Assembly: GCA_003223645.1 (NCBI GenBank)
Contig: QHVT01000003.1
Coordinates: forward strand, 310,001 to 374,000
Direction: 5' to 3'
Length of the DNA stretch: 64,000 nt
Origin: Acidobacteriota bacterium
GTDB taxonomy: Bacteria > Acidobacteriota > Thermoanaerobaculia > Gp7-AA8
The notes beneath the pieces were generated by a model. It had not been told where the DNA came from. It worked only from the letters and a program-made list of their open reading frames with translations, and searched no databases. Shown here piece after piece: positions 16,879-25,633 of this stretch; the stretch's first letter is position 1, and every line of letters starts with the position of its first letter. A program made the translations under genes and the position numbers.

Positions 16879-19040
16879 CGACTATGCCACAGCGAACATT
16901 TCGATCTCCATGGCCGGGCCCGGTGCCTTACAACGAGGATCGGGCGGATGTCTTCTTTGGACGTCAGACTGACGTCGAACTGCTGGTTAGAGCAATGATG
17001 GCGAGACGACTCAATGTTCTCTCGGCTCCGAGCGGTGTGGGCAAGAGCTCACTCATTCGGGCCGGACTGGTGCCTACCCTTCGCAGCCTTCGCGAGGAGG
17101 GGCAGGATTTCGGTCCTGTGCTGGTGCTCAGTTCGTGGGGGAACCTTTCCGCGGCCAGCCCCGCTTCAGTGATCGCGTTCGCGATTCGGAACGAGATCGA
17201 ACGCGTTCATGGGTTACTGCCGAATGACGGTAGCCGTGTGGCGGAAGATTTCGTTGCTCTCATGGATGTAGCACTTCCTGAAGAGGAGGAAGATTCTACG
17301 ACGACGCCTTGGGTGAGACTGAAGAATTATGTTACGTCGCTCTGCAACGCGACCGAAGGGCTCGTATTAATCATTGATCAGGCGGAAGAACTATTGGGAT
17401 CGGGGCTGGGTCCGCGCAACCGGAACCTAGAACGAGAGGTACTAGGGGTCGTGGGTCGCCTCACTAACAATCATGATGCGCTAAAGATTCTTATCTCTCT
17501 GCGCGAGGAGTTCTATCCCAGGTTGCAGTTCCTTGACAAATATGTGGACGCTGTGGCCAAACGCACTCATCACCTCGACGCGATGGCTAGCGAGACGGCC
17601 CGCGGCGCCATACTCGCTGCTGCCGACGAGCAAGATGATGTCGCGATAGACCAAGAAGCGATTGACCTTATTTTGTCGTGGATCGAGGGTTCTGATTCTG
17701 AAACTTCAGACGACGATGCGGCTGTAGAGGATCGGCAACTCGGAGGGGCGAGGAACGCCGTAGACTTGCTTGGTTTGCAAGCGTTTTTGTACGAGATAAT
17801 CGAGTGGAGTCGGAAGGAGTATTCCGCCCAAGACGAGTTTCGAATTAATAAGGCCCTTGTTGATCGTTTTCGGGTTGAGCTCAGCAAGGTCTGGACTGAG
17901 GGCGAACGACCGCTTATCGCTAAGATGGCGCTCCGGCGGTATATCGATCGCCTTTTTGATCAACGCCGGATTGATAGCGTGCTCGGCGCTGTTTCGAATT
18001 ACTCTCCCGAATTGATGCGACGCATCTTAGTTCGCATGGCACCGTGGCTATCGGGCGGCGGCTTTAAGCGCCATGTGGAAGAAACAGAGTTGGTCTTCAA
18101 TGCTCTTCTGCCCGATCTGTTGCGTTTAGGCATACTTGGGACTTCGGACGATATCAGAAACCAGCTCGCCGCGTATCGTGATGGCTCCCCTTTTGAGGTC
18201 GCAATTAGCGCGGATTACGAGTTAGCCGAGAGTGTTCCGGACGATGTGCGCAGGCAAAAACTTTCTCTCAGCTTGTCTGGGGAGGCGCTTCGAACGAAGC
18301 TCTCTCTCTCTGAAGTCGCGACATTGCTCGTACGATCAGCCTTTGGGCTAATTCGTTACCTAAAAGACCCCAACACATCCGTTTTGAAAGGCGGTGGATA
18401 CGCCCGCGGCCGGGGCACTTGTGAACTGGTTCACGATGGTATTGGCTCAGCCCTGACTGCATGGTCCGAGAGCGAGAAGGGAAAGCCTCCGGATGTGTTT
18501 TCCTCGGTGGTCAGCAGCGGCGGTGAAGATTTTCGGCAATGGCGTAAGCTCGAAGGCCCTATTAGTGATATGAGCTGGCTATCTTGCCGTCTTGACGACG
18601 TGACCCTGATAAATGTTACTTTTTTGAACTGTAATTTGACTGGCACGCTTTTCTCGAGATGTCACTTTGCGAAGTGTCGCTTCATCAACTGCATCCTTAC
18701 CGGGGCAGTATTCCTGCGATGCACAGTCGAGTCGTTCGGGAGCAGCGAGAATGAGGGCCTTACTCTAACCGCCTGCAAAGCTCAATCGGTAGTCTTCACG
18801 GAAGTGGCGCTGGGAACCGTACTATTTGAGAATACCGATCTCGCATTCAGTCAGATGCATCGCTTTGATCCAAGGTCGGAACCGCGGCTTCGCATTGTCA
18901 ACTGCGACTTGCGGAATGCCTTGTTTATGGACGTCGAACAGTCTAATTGGGTTACCTTGGAACCTATTCAGGATTTAACACGGCGAGCCGGCCTGATCAA
19001 AGAGCTCGTCGCGGTGGACCCTATGGCACAGAGGAAGTAA
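16875..19040 (+). CDS. nSTAND-type P-loop NTPase with C-terminal pentapeptide repeats
   Basis: 721 residues. The beginning PGPVPYNEDRADVFFGRQ is the characteristic lead-in of novel-STAND NTPases. Walker A is APSGVGKSS (51-59) and Walker B LVLIIDQAEE (163-172). A helical arm follows, and residues ~565-690 form pentapeptide repeats (LINVTFLNCNLTGTLFSRCH, then FINCILTGAVFLRC), a quadrilateral beta-helix likely to be the sensing or binding surface. STAND proteins oligomerise on ligand binding and activate an effector; several are antiphage sensors. The ATG overlaps the stop of the HEPN/SIR2-like gene. The 3' end overlaps the convergent ATP-grasp gene by 20 bp. Role inferred from architecture and pairing. 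Confidence 0.85.
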   Translation: MTTMPQRTFRSPWPGPVPYNEDRADVFFGRQTDVELLVRAMMARRLNVLSAPSGVGKSSLIRAGLVPTLRSLREEGQDFGPVLVLSSWGNLSAASPASVIAFAIRNEIERVHGLLPNDGSRVAEDFVALMDVALPEEEEDSTTTPWVRLKNYVTSLCNATEGLVLIIDQAEELLGSGLGPRNRNLEREVLGVVGRLTNNHDALKILISLREEFYPRLQFLDKYVDAVAKRTHHLDAMASETARGAILAAADEQDDVAIDQEAIDLILSWIEGSDSETSDDDAAVEDRQLGGARNAVDLLGLQAFLYEIIEWSRKEYSAQDEFRINKALVDRFRVELSKVWTEGERPLIAKMALRRYIDRLFDQRRIDSVLGAVSNYSPELMRRILVRMAPWLSGGGFKRHVEETELVFNALLPDLLRLGILGTSDDIRNQLAAYRDGSPFEVAISADYELAESVPDDVRRQKLSLSLSGEALRTKLSLSEVATLLVRSAFGLIRYLKDPNTSVLKGGGYARGRGTCELVHDGIGSALTAWSESEKGKPPDVFSSVVSSGGEDFRQWRKLEGPISDMSWLSCRLDDVTLINVTFLNCNLTGTLFSRCHFAKCRFINCILTGAVFLRCTVESFGSSENEGLTLTACKAQSVVFTEVALGTVLFENTDLAFSQMHRFDPRSEPRLRIVNCDLRNALFMDVEQSNWVTLEPIQDLTRRAGLIKELVAVDPMAQRK

Positions 19041-20358
19041 GGCCGGAGTATTCCGTAGAATAGAGTTGTTGGAGTGTCGCCCTTAGCTGGCTTTCCACGC
19101 TCGGCAATAGTGAGGTCCCGTCGTTCGTGATTTTTCGATTCAATAGGCAGTCGGCCAAAATACCCTCTGGCTCGACGGCTACATTCACGGCCGGTACGAG
19201 GCTACAGTGGAGCGGCAGGGTGTCGAGATTTGTGGGGGTGCATGACGCGGAGGTCGGCAGTAGATTGTGACACACGATGTGAGCGTAAGGCGGGAGGGAC
19301 CGCGTCAATTCGCTCAACGGAGTAAGGGGCGGCGGCGTCAGCCGCATGAAGGCCGCGATGTGATTGAGGAAGATGTCTGGGCGGTCCACCTCGGCGTCTA
19401 ATTCTGCTGAGATCCGAGACGACCCCTGAAATCGCGGGTTGAGTTCCGCAAGGTACACCTTATCCTCATGCAGCAGAGCATCAATGCCAAATGCTCCAAG
19501 GTAGCCCTTGCGTGCAAGCCAGGCGCCCACGGTGCGTACCATCCGATCCAAGGCATTGATTACTGTACTTCCCAGTTCTTGGAATTGTGCGAAGTCGTTG
19601 CCACAGTACCCAAATGTCCTGTTCGTGCATGCGGAGATGCCAATGAGTTGGACGGATGCTGCGTGAATAGAAACCTCTCCCCCGGCGAATACGCATGCGT
19701 TAATGTTGAGTGGAATGCTGGGTGTTAAAAACCGCGCGGCGGCTAGGAAGCCATCCTCGTGGCTTGGCCAGTTGTGCTGGAGATCAGACGGAGTGCGAAT
19801 TAAAGTAAGGCCTGCGCCTCCGTCCGACCGGTTAGCGCGCAAAACCAAAGCGTCTCTTTCGGCAGCCTCGCGAATCAGAATCAAATCATCGTCTGAGTAG
19901 TAGGACCATGGCAAAATCCGGACCCCGGCGTCTGACAGCTGTGTCTCGACCCATGGTTTATGTTCGAAACAAGCCTGGTGCTCATGAAACATACCTAGGT
20001 ATTGCACTCGGTCCGATCTCGGAAACCACGCCGAGGCCACTAACGCTGTCGGCCGATAGGGTACGATCGCCGCGGGTCGGCTGAACGCTTTCAGCATGCC
20101 GGCCCGTAAAGCTCGCACGGGCTCGCTTGAGTCCTGGTCGATCGAATAGGAGTTCAGGTCAACCCGGCGCCTGGTCATAATCTCGAGACAGGTTTCCGAC
20201 ACTCCCGCGGCCTGAAGAGGCGCGACCTGACAGAATACTTCGGACAATGCTCCGAGTTCGAGCAGCGGACGTGCGTCGGTTCCTCGTGTTCCAAAATAGA
20301 TCAGCGACCGCCCTGCTAGCCGATCTTCGAGCTGGCGCACTCTGTCTTTGCGAATCAT
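19021..20358 (-). CDS. ATP-grasp domain ligase-like protein
   Basis: 445 residues. Central ATP-grasp features are ALVLRANRSDGGAGLTLI (nucleotide-binding strand and glycine-rich loop) and FGIDALLHEDKVYLAELNPR with the Mg-binding E...N pair, followed by FQGSSR. ATP-grasp enzymes activate a carboxylate as acyl-phosphate and join it to an amine or thiol. The N-terminal ~100 residues are a Rossmann-like preATP-grasp part (LIYFGTRGTD). It is divergent from the ABC importer genes (96 bp) and convergent with the nSTAND gene. With the radical SAM, carbamoyltransferase and nitroreductase genes it could form an amide or ureide pathway (inference). Confidence 0.82.
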   Translation of the reverse strand: MIRKDRVRQLEDRLAGRSLIYFGTRGTDARPLLELGALSEVFCQVAPLQAAGVSETCLEIMTRRRVDLNSYSIDQDSSEPVRALRAGMLKAFSRPAAIVPYRPTALVASAWFPRSDRVQYLGMFHEHQACFEHKPWVETQLSDAGVRILPWSYYSDDDLILIREAAERDALVLRANRSDGGAGLTLIRTPSDLQHNWPSHEDGFLAAARFLTPSIPLNINACVFAGGEVSIHAASVQLIGISACTNRTFGYCGNDFAQFQELGSTVINALDRMVRTVGAWLARKGYLGAFGIDALLHEDKVYLAELNPRFQGSSRISAELDAEVDRPDIFLNHIAAFMRLTPPPLTPLSELTRSLPPYAHIVCHNLLPTSASCTPTNLDTLPLHCSLVPAVNVAVEPEGILADCLLNRKITNDGTSLLPSVESQLRATLQQLYSTEYSGLTSSVP

Positions 20359-20454
20359 CGTTTCCAGCCGTCTAAATCATCGTTCATGAGTCTGATATCA
20401 TCGTTGCTCTCTCAGGCTGATGACAATATCTGACCGTGGTGAATCTGCGGAACG

Positions 20455-21336
20455 ATGCACGAACCCGTCACAAGACTCTTCGAACTGCTGACGCTTTGCG
20501 TCGCAAGGGGCAGTTTGTACGCGCTCATAGCCGTCGGTTTCGCGCTCGTGTTCGGTGCCGGCCGCGTGCTCAACCTGTTCCACGGAAGCTTTTTCCTGCT
20601 CGGTGCATATGGGGCATACGTGGTCGGCGCGTTGGGCTTCGCCGGTTCGAACGCCGGCGAGCGATTGCTCGCAGCTGTCCTGGTTGCGAGCGGTGTGGGC
20701 ATCTTCGCGCTCATCTACTACTACCTGGTCTTGCGGCCCAGTGCCGCCTCGTGGCTACGGCTGGTGACGACCGGGCTCGCGGCGAATCTCCTGGTGGCAG
20801 AGGTGTTTCGCGCATACTACGGCACCAGAAGCGCCTCGGTTCAGCCGATCGTGGCCGGTACCGTGCGGATTGGGTCGGTCAATGTCCTTGCGCAGGAAGT
20901 CGTCGTCGCTGTCGTCGCCGCTGTATTGCTCGCAGCGCTCGGCTGGGTTCTCACGCGGACGTTGTGGGGTGCTGCCGTTCGCGCAGTTGCCCAGGACACA
21001 TTCGGCGCGCGGTTGATGGGGATCAATCCTGCGGTGACGCTGGCCCTCACCGTGACGCTCGCCGGCGCCCTCGCAGGACTCGCGGGTGCGCTCGCTGCGC
21101 CGACGCGGATCGTCCGTCCAGACATGTGGTCATTCGCTCTGCTGAAGGCACTGACGGTTGTCATCGTGGGCGGAATCGGAAGTCTCCGAGGCACATGTAT
21201 GGCAGCATATGGCCTTGGCGCGATCGAGGTCATAGCGACAGCGTGGCTCGGAGAAACGGCTGCCGAACTCGGCGGCGTGCTCATCGCCGTCGCCGCGCTC
21301 ACGATCCGGCCCAGAGGCGTTGTGGCCGATGCCTAG
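20455..21336 (+). CDS. Branched-chain amino acid-type ABC permease (LivH-like)
   Basis: 293 residues, about eight membrane segments. The conserved start ALIAVGFALVFGAGRVLN and FHGSFFLLGAYGAY are typical of LivH, as is LKALTVVIVGGIGSLRGT, the EAA-like loop that contacts the ATPase. LivH family permeases import amino acids, amides or urea together with LivM. It is the first of four genes transcribed in one direction (permease, permease-ATPase fusion, ATPase, binding protein). Its stop overlaps the start of the next gene. Substrate unknown. Confidence 0.88.
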   Translation: MHEPVTRLFELLTLCVARGSLYALIAVGFALVFGAGRVLNLFHGSFFLLGAYGAYVVGALGFAGSNAGERLLAAVLVASGVGIFALIYYYLVLRPSAASWLRLVTTGLAANLLVAEVFRAYYGTRSASVQPIVAGTVRIGSVNVLAQEVVVAVVAAVLLAALGWVLTRTLWGAAVRAVAQDTFGARLMGINPAVTLALTVTLAGALAGLAGALAAPTRIVRPDMWSFALLKALTVVIVGGIGSLRGTCMAAYGLGAIEVIATAWLGETAAELGGVLIAVAALTIRPRGVVADA

Positions 21337-23005
21337 CGCCAGCCGCTGGTTTCTGCGATTGCGCCGACTCTGGGTCGTGCTCGCGGTCGGACTTCTTTTC
21401 TTGTCCGCCGTTCTTTTCAGGGACTCTGTTACTCTCGATGTCGCCGCCACATGGATGCTCGCGGCTCTGCTCGTCGTGGGCTGGACGACGTTCTGTGGCC
21501 CAGCGCAAGAGGTGTCACTAGGCCACGCATTGTTCTTCGGTGGGGCCGGCTATGTTGCAGCCCTCTTCCAACTCCGAGCTGGCCTTCACCCGATCGCGGC
21601 TCTTCTCGCCGCCAGCGGATGCACCGCGGTGTTGGGTGGCCTATTGGCACTTTTGACGGCGCGACATCGAGGTCTTTACTTTTCGATGGTGACCATGGCT
21701 GTACAGATTGCGGTCTATCGAGTTCTGTATCTCAGAGGCGATATTTTCGGTGGGGAAGAAGGCCTGACCGGCATCCCCGTGGCTATCGTTGATCGATCGG
21801 AACTGTACGTCGCAGCTGGATTGCTCTTGCTCACAGGATCTCTCGTCGCTACACGCTTTCTGCGATCCAGAACCGGGCTTCTTCTAGGGGCCGTTGGACA
21901 ACACGAGACGCTCGCTCGGTCGCTCGGCGCCAACCTAACAGTGCTTCGCGCCGCCGGTTTGTCCATTGCTGCCGCTACGGCCGGCGTGGGCGGCGCTGCA
22001 TGGGCGCTGACGCAAGGGTACGTGAGTCCTGACCTCGCCGGCGAGGAACTATCTGCGCGTGCGGCCTTGCTTGGATGTATCGGTGGATTGTGGAGCATTC
22101 CAGGGGCGGTCGTGGCCAGCCTCGGATGGGACGGCTTTCGTTTTTTCCTTTCAAGGTTTACGGATTGGAGTGGGCCGATTTCCGCCGGGTTGCTGTTAGG
22201 GCTGGTGGCACGACCCGCTCGCCAGTCCGGACCATCGCGGCCCAATTGGGATCATCTCCTCATTTCATCAAGCCCTCCGAGCGCTGACGGTGCAGTGGCG
22301 GTTGACGAGACCGGCTTGATCTTGCGCGATGTCCGCGTTCGATTCGGGGGACTGAACGCGCTCGAGGGTGTCACGTTCACGTTGCCCAAAGGGCGCGCCA
22401 TAGGAGTCCTCGGTCAGAATGGCGCGGGCAAGACGACGCTGCTGAATGCTATCGCCGGTCTCGTGCCGGCAACTGGCGAAATGCACTGGGCAGGCGTTTC
22501 CCTCACACGTCTGGACACGGCTGCGCGCGCGCGAGCAGGTGTGCGGAAGACATTTCAGCATCCCGCACGGTTCCCGGATTTCAGCGCGTGGGAGCATCTC
22601 CAAGTGGCCATCGCAGCATCATCAGCGCGGCCACTGGACGGCATTGCGTTGCGGAGGCTCCTAACCATGTGCGAACCCGTTCGTTCACGACCGGCCAGCG
22701 AGATGGATCCAGCAACCCTCAGGTTTCTGGAGATGGCGATGGCACTCGTCGCGCCGCCCGGACTCTTGCTTCTCGACGAGCCATATGCTGGGTTGTCGGC
22801 AAGCCAGGCTGAAGTGGTCTCCGCCGCCATCGGTGAGCTCAAATCTGCTGGATTGACGCTCCTGATCGTGGAGCATCGCCTGGCTGATATGCTGCGCTCG
22901 ATCGATGACATGGTTGTGATTGGGCGAGGCCGTGTCCTACGGGCGGGACCTGCCGCAGAAGTGCTCGCTGACCGTGAGGTAGAGGAGCTGTACCTCAGAA
23001 TGTGA
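21329..23005 (+). CDS. LivM-LivG fusion: permease joined to ABC ATPase
   Basis: 558 residues from ATG 21329 (a TTG nine bases upstream is possible). Residues 1-~295 are a LivM-like permease (SLGHALFFGGAGYVAALF, GEELSARAALLGCIGGLWSI). Residues ~325-558 are a LivG-like ATPase: Walker A GQNGAGKTT (362-370) and Walker B LLLLDEP with D483-E484. The signature is degenerate: where LSxGQ should stand the sequence reads SEMDPATLRFLEMAM. Fusion of LivM to LivG occurs in some lineages. The lost signature pairs with a lost catalytic Glu in the next ATPase, so this transporter probably has one active and one degenerate ATP site. Confidence 0.88.
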   Translation: MPSASRWFLRLRRLWVVLAVGLLFLSAVLFRDSVTLDVAATWMLAALLVVGWTTFCGPAQEVSLGHALFFGGAGYVAALFQLRAGLHPIAALLAASGCTAVLGGLLALLTARHRGLYFSMVTMAVQIAVYRVLYLRGDIFGGEEGLTGIPVAIVDRSELYVAAGLLLLTGSLVATRFLRSRTGLLLGAVGQHETLARSLGANLTVLRAAGLSIAAATAGVGGAAWALTQGYVSPDLAGEELSARAALLGCIGGLWSIPGAVVASLGWDGFRFFLSRFTDWSGPISAGLLLGLVARPARQSGPSRPNWDHLLISSSPPSADGAVAVDETGLILRDVRVRFGGLNALEGVTFTLPKGRAIGVLGQNGAGKTTLLNAIAGLVPATGEMHWAGVSLTRLDTAARARAGVRKTFQHPARFPDFSAWEHLQVAIAASSARPLDGIALRRLLTMCEPVRSRPASEMDPATLRFLEMAMALVAPPGLLLLDEPYAGLSASQAEVVSAAIGELKSAGLTLLIVEHRLADMLRSIDDMVVIGRGRVLRAGPAAEVLADREVEELYLRM

Positions 23006-23006
23006 G

Positions 23007-23672
23007 ATGGAACAGGCGATGTCACTTCTGAGGCTCGAACAGTTTTCGGTGTGGCGTGGCCGTACGCAGGTCATTTGGGACGTTGTTTTGTCGATTTCGC
23101 CCGGTGCAGTTTTCGCTCTTGAAGGTTCGAACGGCGTCGGTAAGACGACACTGCTGGAGGGGCTGGCGGGTCTGCACACGACGAAGGGTGATCTGTGGCT
23201 CAGAGAACGGCGTCTCGAGTCACGCGGGACTTCCGGACGAGTGGTGGAGGGTATCAGCCTCTGTCCTGACGGTCGCCATCTCTTTACGGATATGACTGTG
23301 TGGGAGAATTTGCTGCTCGGTTCCTATAGGGCGGGATTTGCAGTAGGGAAACGACGCGCTCAAGCGATGCTGGATGCCGTGCCGTGGCTTCGGGACCGGA
23401 TTCGCCAGCGCGCCGGCACGCTAAGCGGCGGCGAGCAGCAACTCGTCGCGGTCTGCCGCGCCCTGATGTCCGAGCCGGTCCTGCTGCTGCTCGATGCTCC
23501 GACCAGTGGTTTGGCGCCGGCCTTCAGGATCCAAGTCAGCGATCTTGTGCGGCAATTCATCGCCGGTGGCGAGCGGGCAGTGTTGCTTGCGGATGATGAT
23601 GAGAAGTTTGTCGTGAGCATCGCGTCTGATCGTGCGATGCTGAGTGGCGGGCGCGTAGTACCCCGGAGTTGA
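23007..23672 (+). CDS. LivF-like ABC ATPase with Walker B Glu replaced by Ala
   Basis: 221 residues. Walker A is GSNGVGKTT (40-48) and the signature is intact (LSGGEQQ, 139-145). Walker B reads LLLLDAP (159-165): the catalytic Glu is Ala164. The switch region, LLVEQN in typical LivF, reads LLADDD here. It therefore contributes a good signature to the LivG site but cannot hydrolyse at its own site in the usual way. It starts one base after the LivMG stop, at ATG 23007 (a second ATG at 23019 is possible), and is followed by the binding protein gene. Confidence 0.88.
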   Translation: MEQAMSLLRLEQFSVWRGRTQVIWDVVLSISPGAVFALEGSNGVGKTTLLEGLAGLHTTKGDLWLRERRLESRGTSGRVVEGISLCPDGRHLFTDMTVWENLLLGSYRAGFAVGKRRAQAMLDAVPWLRDRIRQRAGTLSGGEQQLVAVCRALMSEPVLLLLDAPTSGLAPAFRIQVSDLVRQFIAGGERAVLLADDDEKFVVSIASDRAMLSGGRVVPRS

Positions 23673-23723
23673 GTACGCGCCGCGTTGACGGCGACCGAAA
23701 ATGTATTTGAGAGGAGTTTCGAA

Positions 23724-24983
23724 ATGATCGCTCGTCGACCTTTAGGTGTCGGTCTTCTTGTTCTGGTGCTGGTGGCTGGCATGAGCTGTTCTCGTGAAAC
23801 GAAGCAGCCCGCAGCGGCGCAACCGATCGTGATTGGGGTAATTGCGCCGTTTTTCTCGACTCCTGGTGAAGGCATCCGACATGGTGTTGGGATGGCGGTT
23901 GCGGAGATCAACGCCGCTGGCGGTGTGAACGGACGACCGCTTCGCGTCGTAGAGTTTGACGATCAATTCGCAGCTGCGAGGGCCGTAGAAGGATATCAAT
24001 GGCTTTCGGGCTCACAGCACGTCGCGGCTGTTGTCGGCTTCGCAGGTAGTGGGGTATTCGCGGCGATGGAGCAGCAGGCGCGCTATGGTGTTCCCATCAT
24101 CTGCACGGGCGTCGGCGCTGACCGCCTTACCGACATGGTGCGTGACAATCCCACCCGATATGGCCGGACGTTTCGCGTCATGCATCGCTCGTCGGAGCTT
24201 GCCGATGTCACCAATGCTTTCATTCGAGACGTCCTGGTCGGACAGTTGCACTTGACGCGCTTCGCGATCATGGTTGAGGACGACGTCTGGACGAAGTATT
24301 TGAGCGACCGGTGGCGCGTCGCCGTCCGGGAAGCCGGCGGAAGCGTGGTATTCGACGATGTTTTCTCGTCGCAGACGACAGACTTCGCGGCGATGCTTAG
24401 CCGAGTCCGCGCGGCCGATGCTGAGTACATTCTCGACGCGTCTTCGAAGGTGCCGTCGGCACTTTATCTGAAGCGTTGGGCCGAGATGAAGGGACCGCTC
24501 ATCGGCGCAGTTCCAACGGGCGCAGGCACGAGGAAATATTATGACGAGATCGGGCCGGCAGGAATCGGCGTGAACTCAGTCGGAACGATTCCCTCCGAAT
24601 GGAATCCCCTCACTACTCGCGCTGCGAAGTGGCACCGCGAGTACTCCTCGAAGTACGGCGACCCCGAGTACACGAGCGCCTACTCCTACGACGCAACCTA
24701 CCTGCTCCGTGACGCGATCGTGCGAGCGGGCGTCACTGAGCCTGCGGCACTCGTGAAGGCATTGGAACAATCCGACCATTCGGGCGTTGTCGGGCGCTAT
24801 CAGTTCGGACCTGATCATCACCCGCGTTTTGGTGACGGGTTCCGTGTTATCAACATGGTGCAGTACCAATTCCCAGATGCTAACGGATATCGCGTGGTGT
24901 GGCCACGCGAGCGGTCCACGGGCGAGTTCCTGTTCCCGTCGTGGTACGCCGGGCCAGCGAAAACGAACAAGTCGTCGCGGTAA
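23724..24983 (+). CDS. Periplasmic substrate-binding protein of the Liv-type importer
   Basis: 419 residues from ATG 23724, preceded by GAGGAG. A signal sequence (RPLGVGLLVLVLVAGMSC) with Cys22 suggests a lipoprotein, although the lipobox is imperfect. The mature protein is a Leu/Ile/Val-binding type I periplasmic protein: PIVIGVIAPFFSTPGEGIRH, GMAVAEINAAGGVNGRPL, and YSYDATYLLRDAIVRAG. It captures the ligand and delivers it to the LivH/LivM permeases encoded upstream. The ligand could be an amino acid, a ureide or a related compound; nothing visible decides. Confidence 0.88.
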   Translation: MIARRPLGVGLLVLVLVAGMSCSRETKQPAAAQPIVIGVIAPFFSTPGEGIRHGVGMAVAEINAAGGVNGRPLRVVEFDDQFAAARAVEGYQWLSGSQHVAAVVGFAGSGVFAAMEQQARYGVPIICTGVGADRLTDMVRDNPTRYGRTFRVMHRSSELADVTNAFIRDVLVGQLHLTRFAIMVEDDVWTKYLSDRWRVAVREAGGSVVFDDVFSSQTTDFAAMLSRVRAADAEYILDASSKVPSALYLKRWAEMKGPLIGAVPTGAGTRKYYDEIGPAGIGVNSVGTIPSEWNPLTTRAAKWHREYSSKYGDPEYTSAYSYDATYLLRDAIVRAGVTEPAALVKALEQSDHSGVVGRYQFGPDHHPRFGDGFRVINMVQYQFPDANGYRVVWPRERSTGEFLFPSWYAGPAKTNKSSR

Positions 24984-25230
24984 TACGGTGCACCGGAAGC
25001 TGCGCGATCTCGGCAAGGGCTAAGGAATTCGGGCCGCGCGGTCGGATCCATGCGTTCGACCGCCCGGCTGCGCGTGCTACGTTGCGTGCTGAGGTGGAAG
25101 GTCTAGAGATCAAGTGTGAGATGAAACGCGTCGGAATCGCACCCAAACCGTGCAATTCAGTCGAACACCAGCTGTCACACGAAACAGAAAACCACCGCGG
25201 GATAACCGCGGCTCTTTCAGTTGATTCGGT
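24984..25230. other. Intergenic region between importer and tRNA
   Basis: 247 bp between the binding-protein stop and the 3' end of the initiator tRNA. I see no gene, clear terminator or repeat. If the preceding region is an island inserted at the tRNA, its junction should lie here. Confidence 0.4.
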
Positions 25231-25307
<77 letters not shown>

Positions 25308-25390
25308 TCACCGTTTGTTGGAAGAACTGCTGCGAAGCGGCGGGGATTATCTCGACCAAGCCACCTCGCGTCAAGGGCCCTTACAACTGG

Positions 25391-25633
25391 TCACGCGCCG
25401 GGGCTATTCCGCGTGATGGTCGCGACGATGGCGGTGATGAGGTCGGGCGGGAGGTCTTCGATCGCGGGGCTTGCGGCGCGGGCGAGGCGGATGGTTTCGC
25501 GGTAGGTGGCGAGGTAGGCGACGCAGGAGTCGCAGAGGGACAGGTGGCGGTCGAAGATCGCGCGGCGCTCGATGGCGAGCTCGCCTGCGACGTAGTCGTC
25601 GAGGAACGCGATCACTTCGCGGCAGACGATCAT
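25391..25633 (-). CDS. Anti-sigma factor, zinc-finger (ZAS) type
   Basis: 80 residues: MIVCREVIAFLDDYVAGEL, then the ZAS zinc site H30-x3-C34-x2-C37 with Cys4 as the fourth ligand. Such proteins hold a partner ECF sigma factor and release it on oxidation or another signal. No membrane helix is present, so it is a soluble sensor. Its ATG overlaps the stop of the sigma gene (ATGA). It ends a four-gene coupled operon. Confidence 0.88.
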   Translation of the reverse strand: MIVCREVIAFLDDYVAGELAIERRAIFDRHLSLCDSCVAYLATYRETIRLARAASPAIEDLPPDLITAIVATITRNSPGA

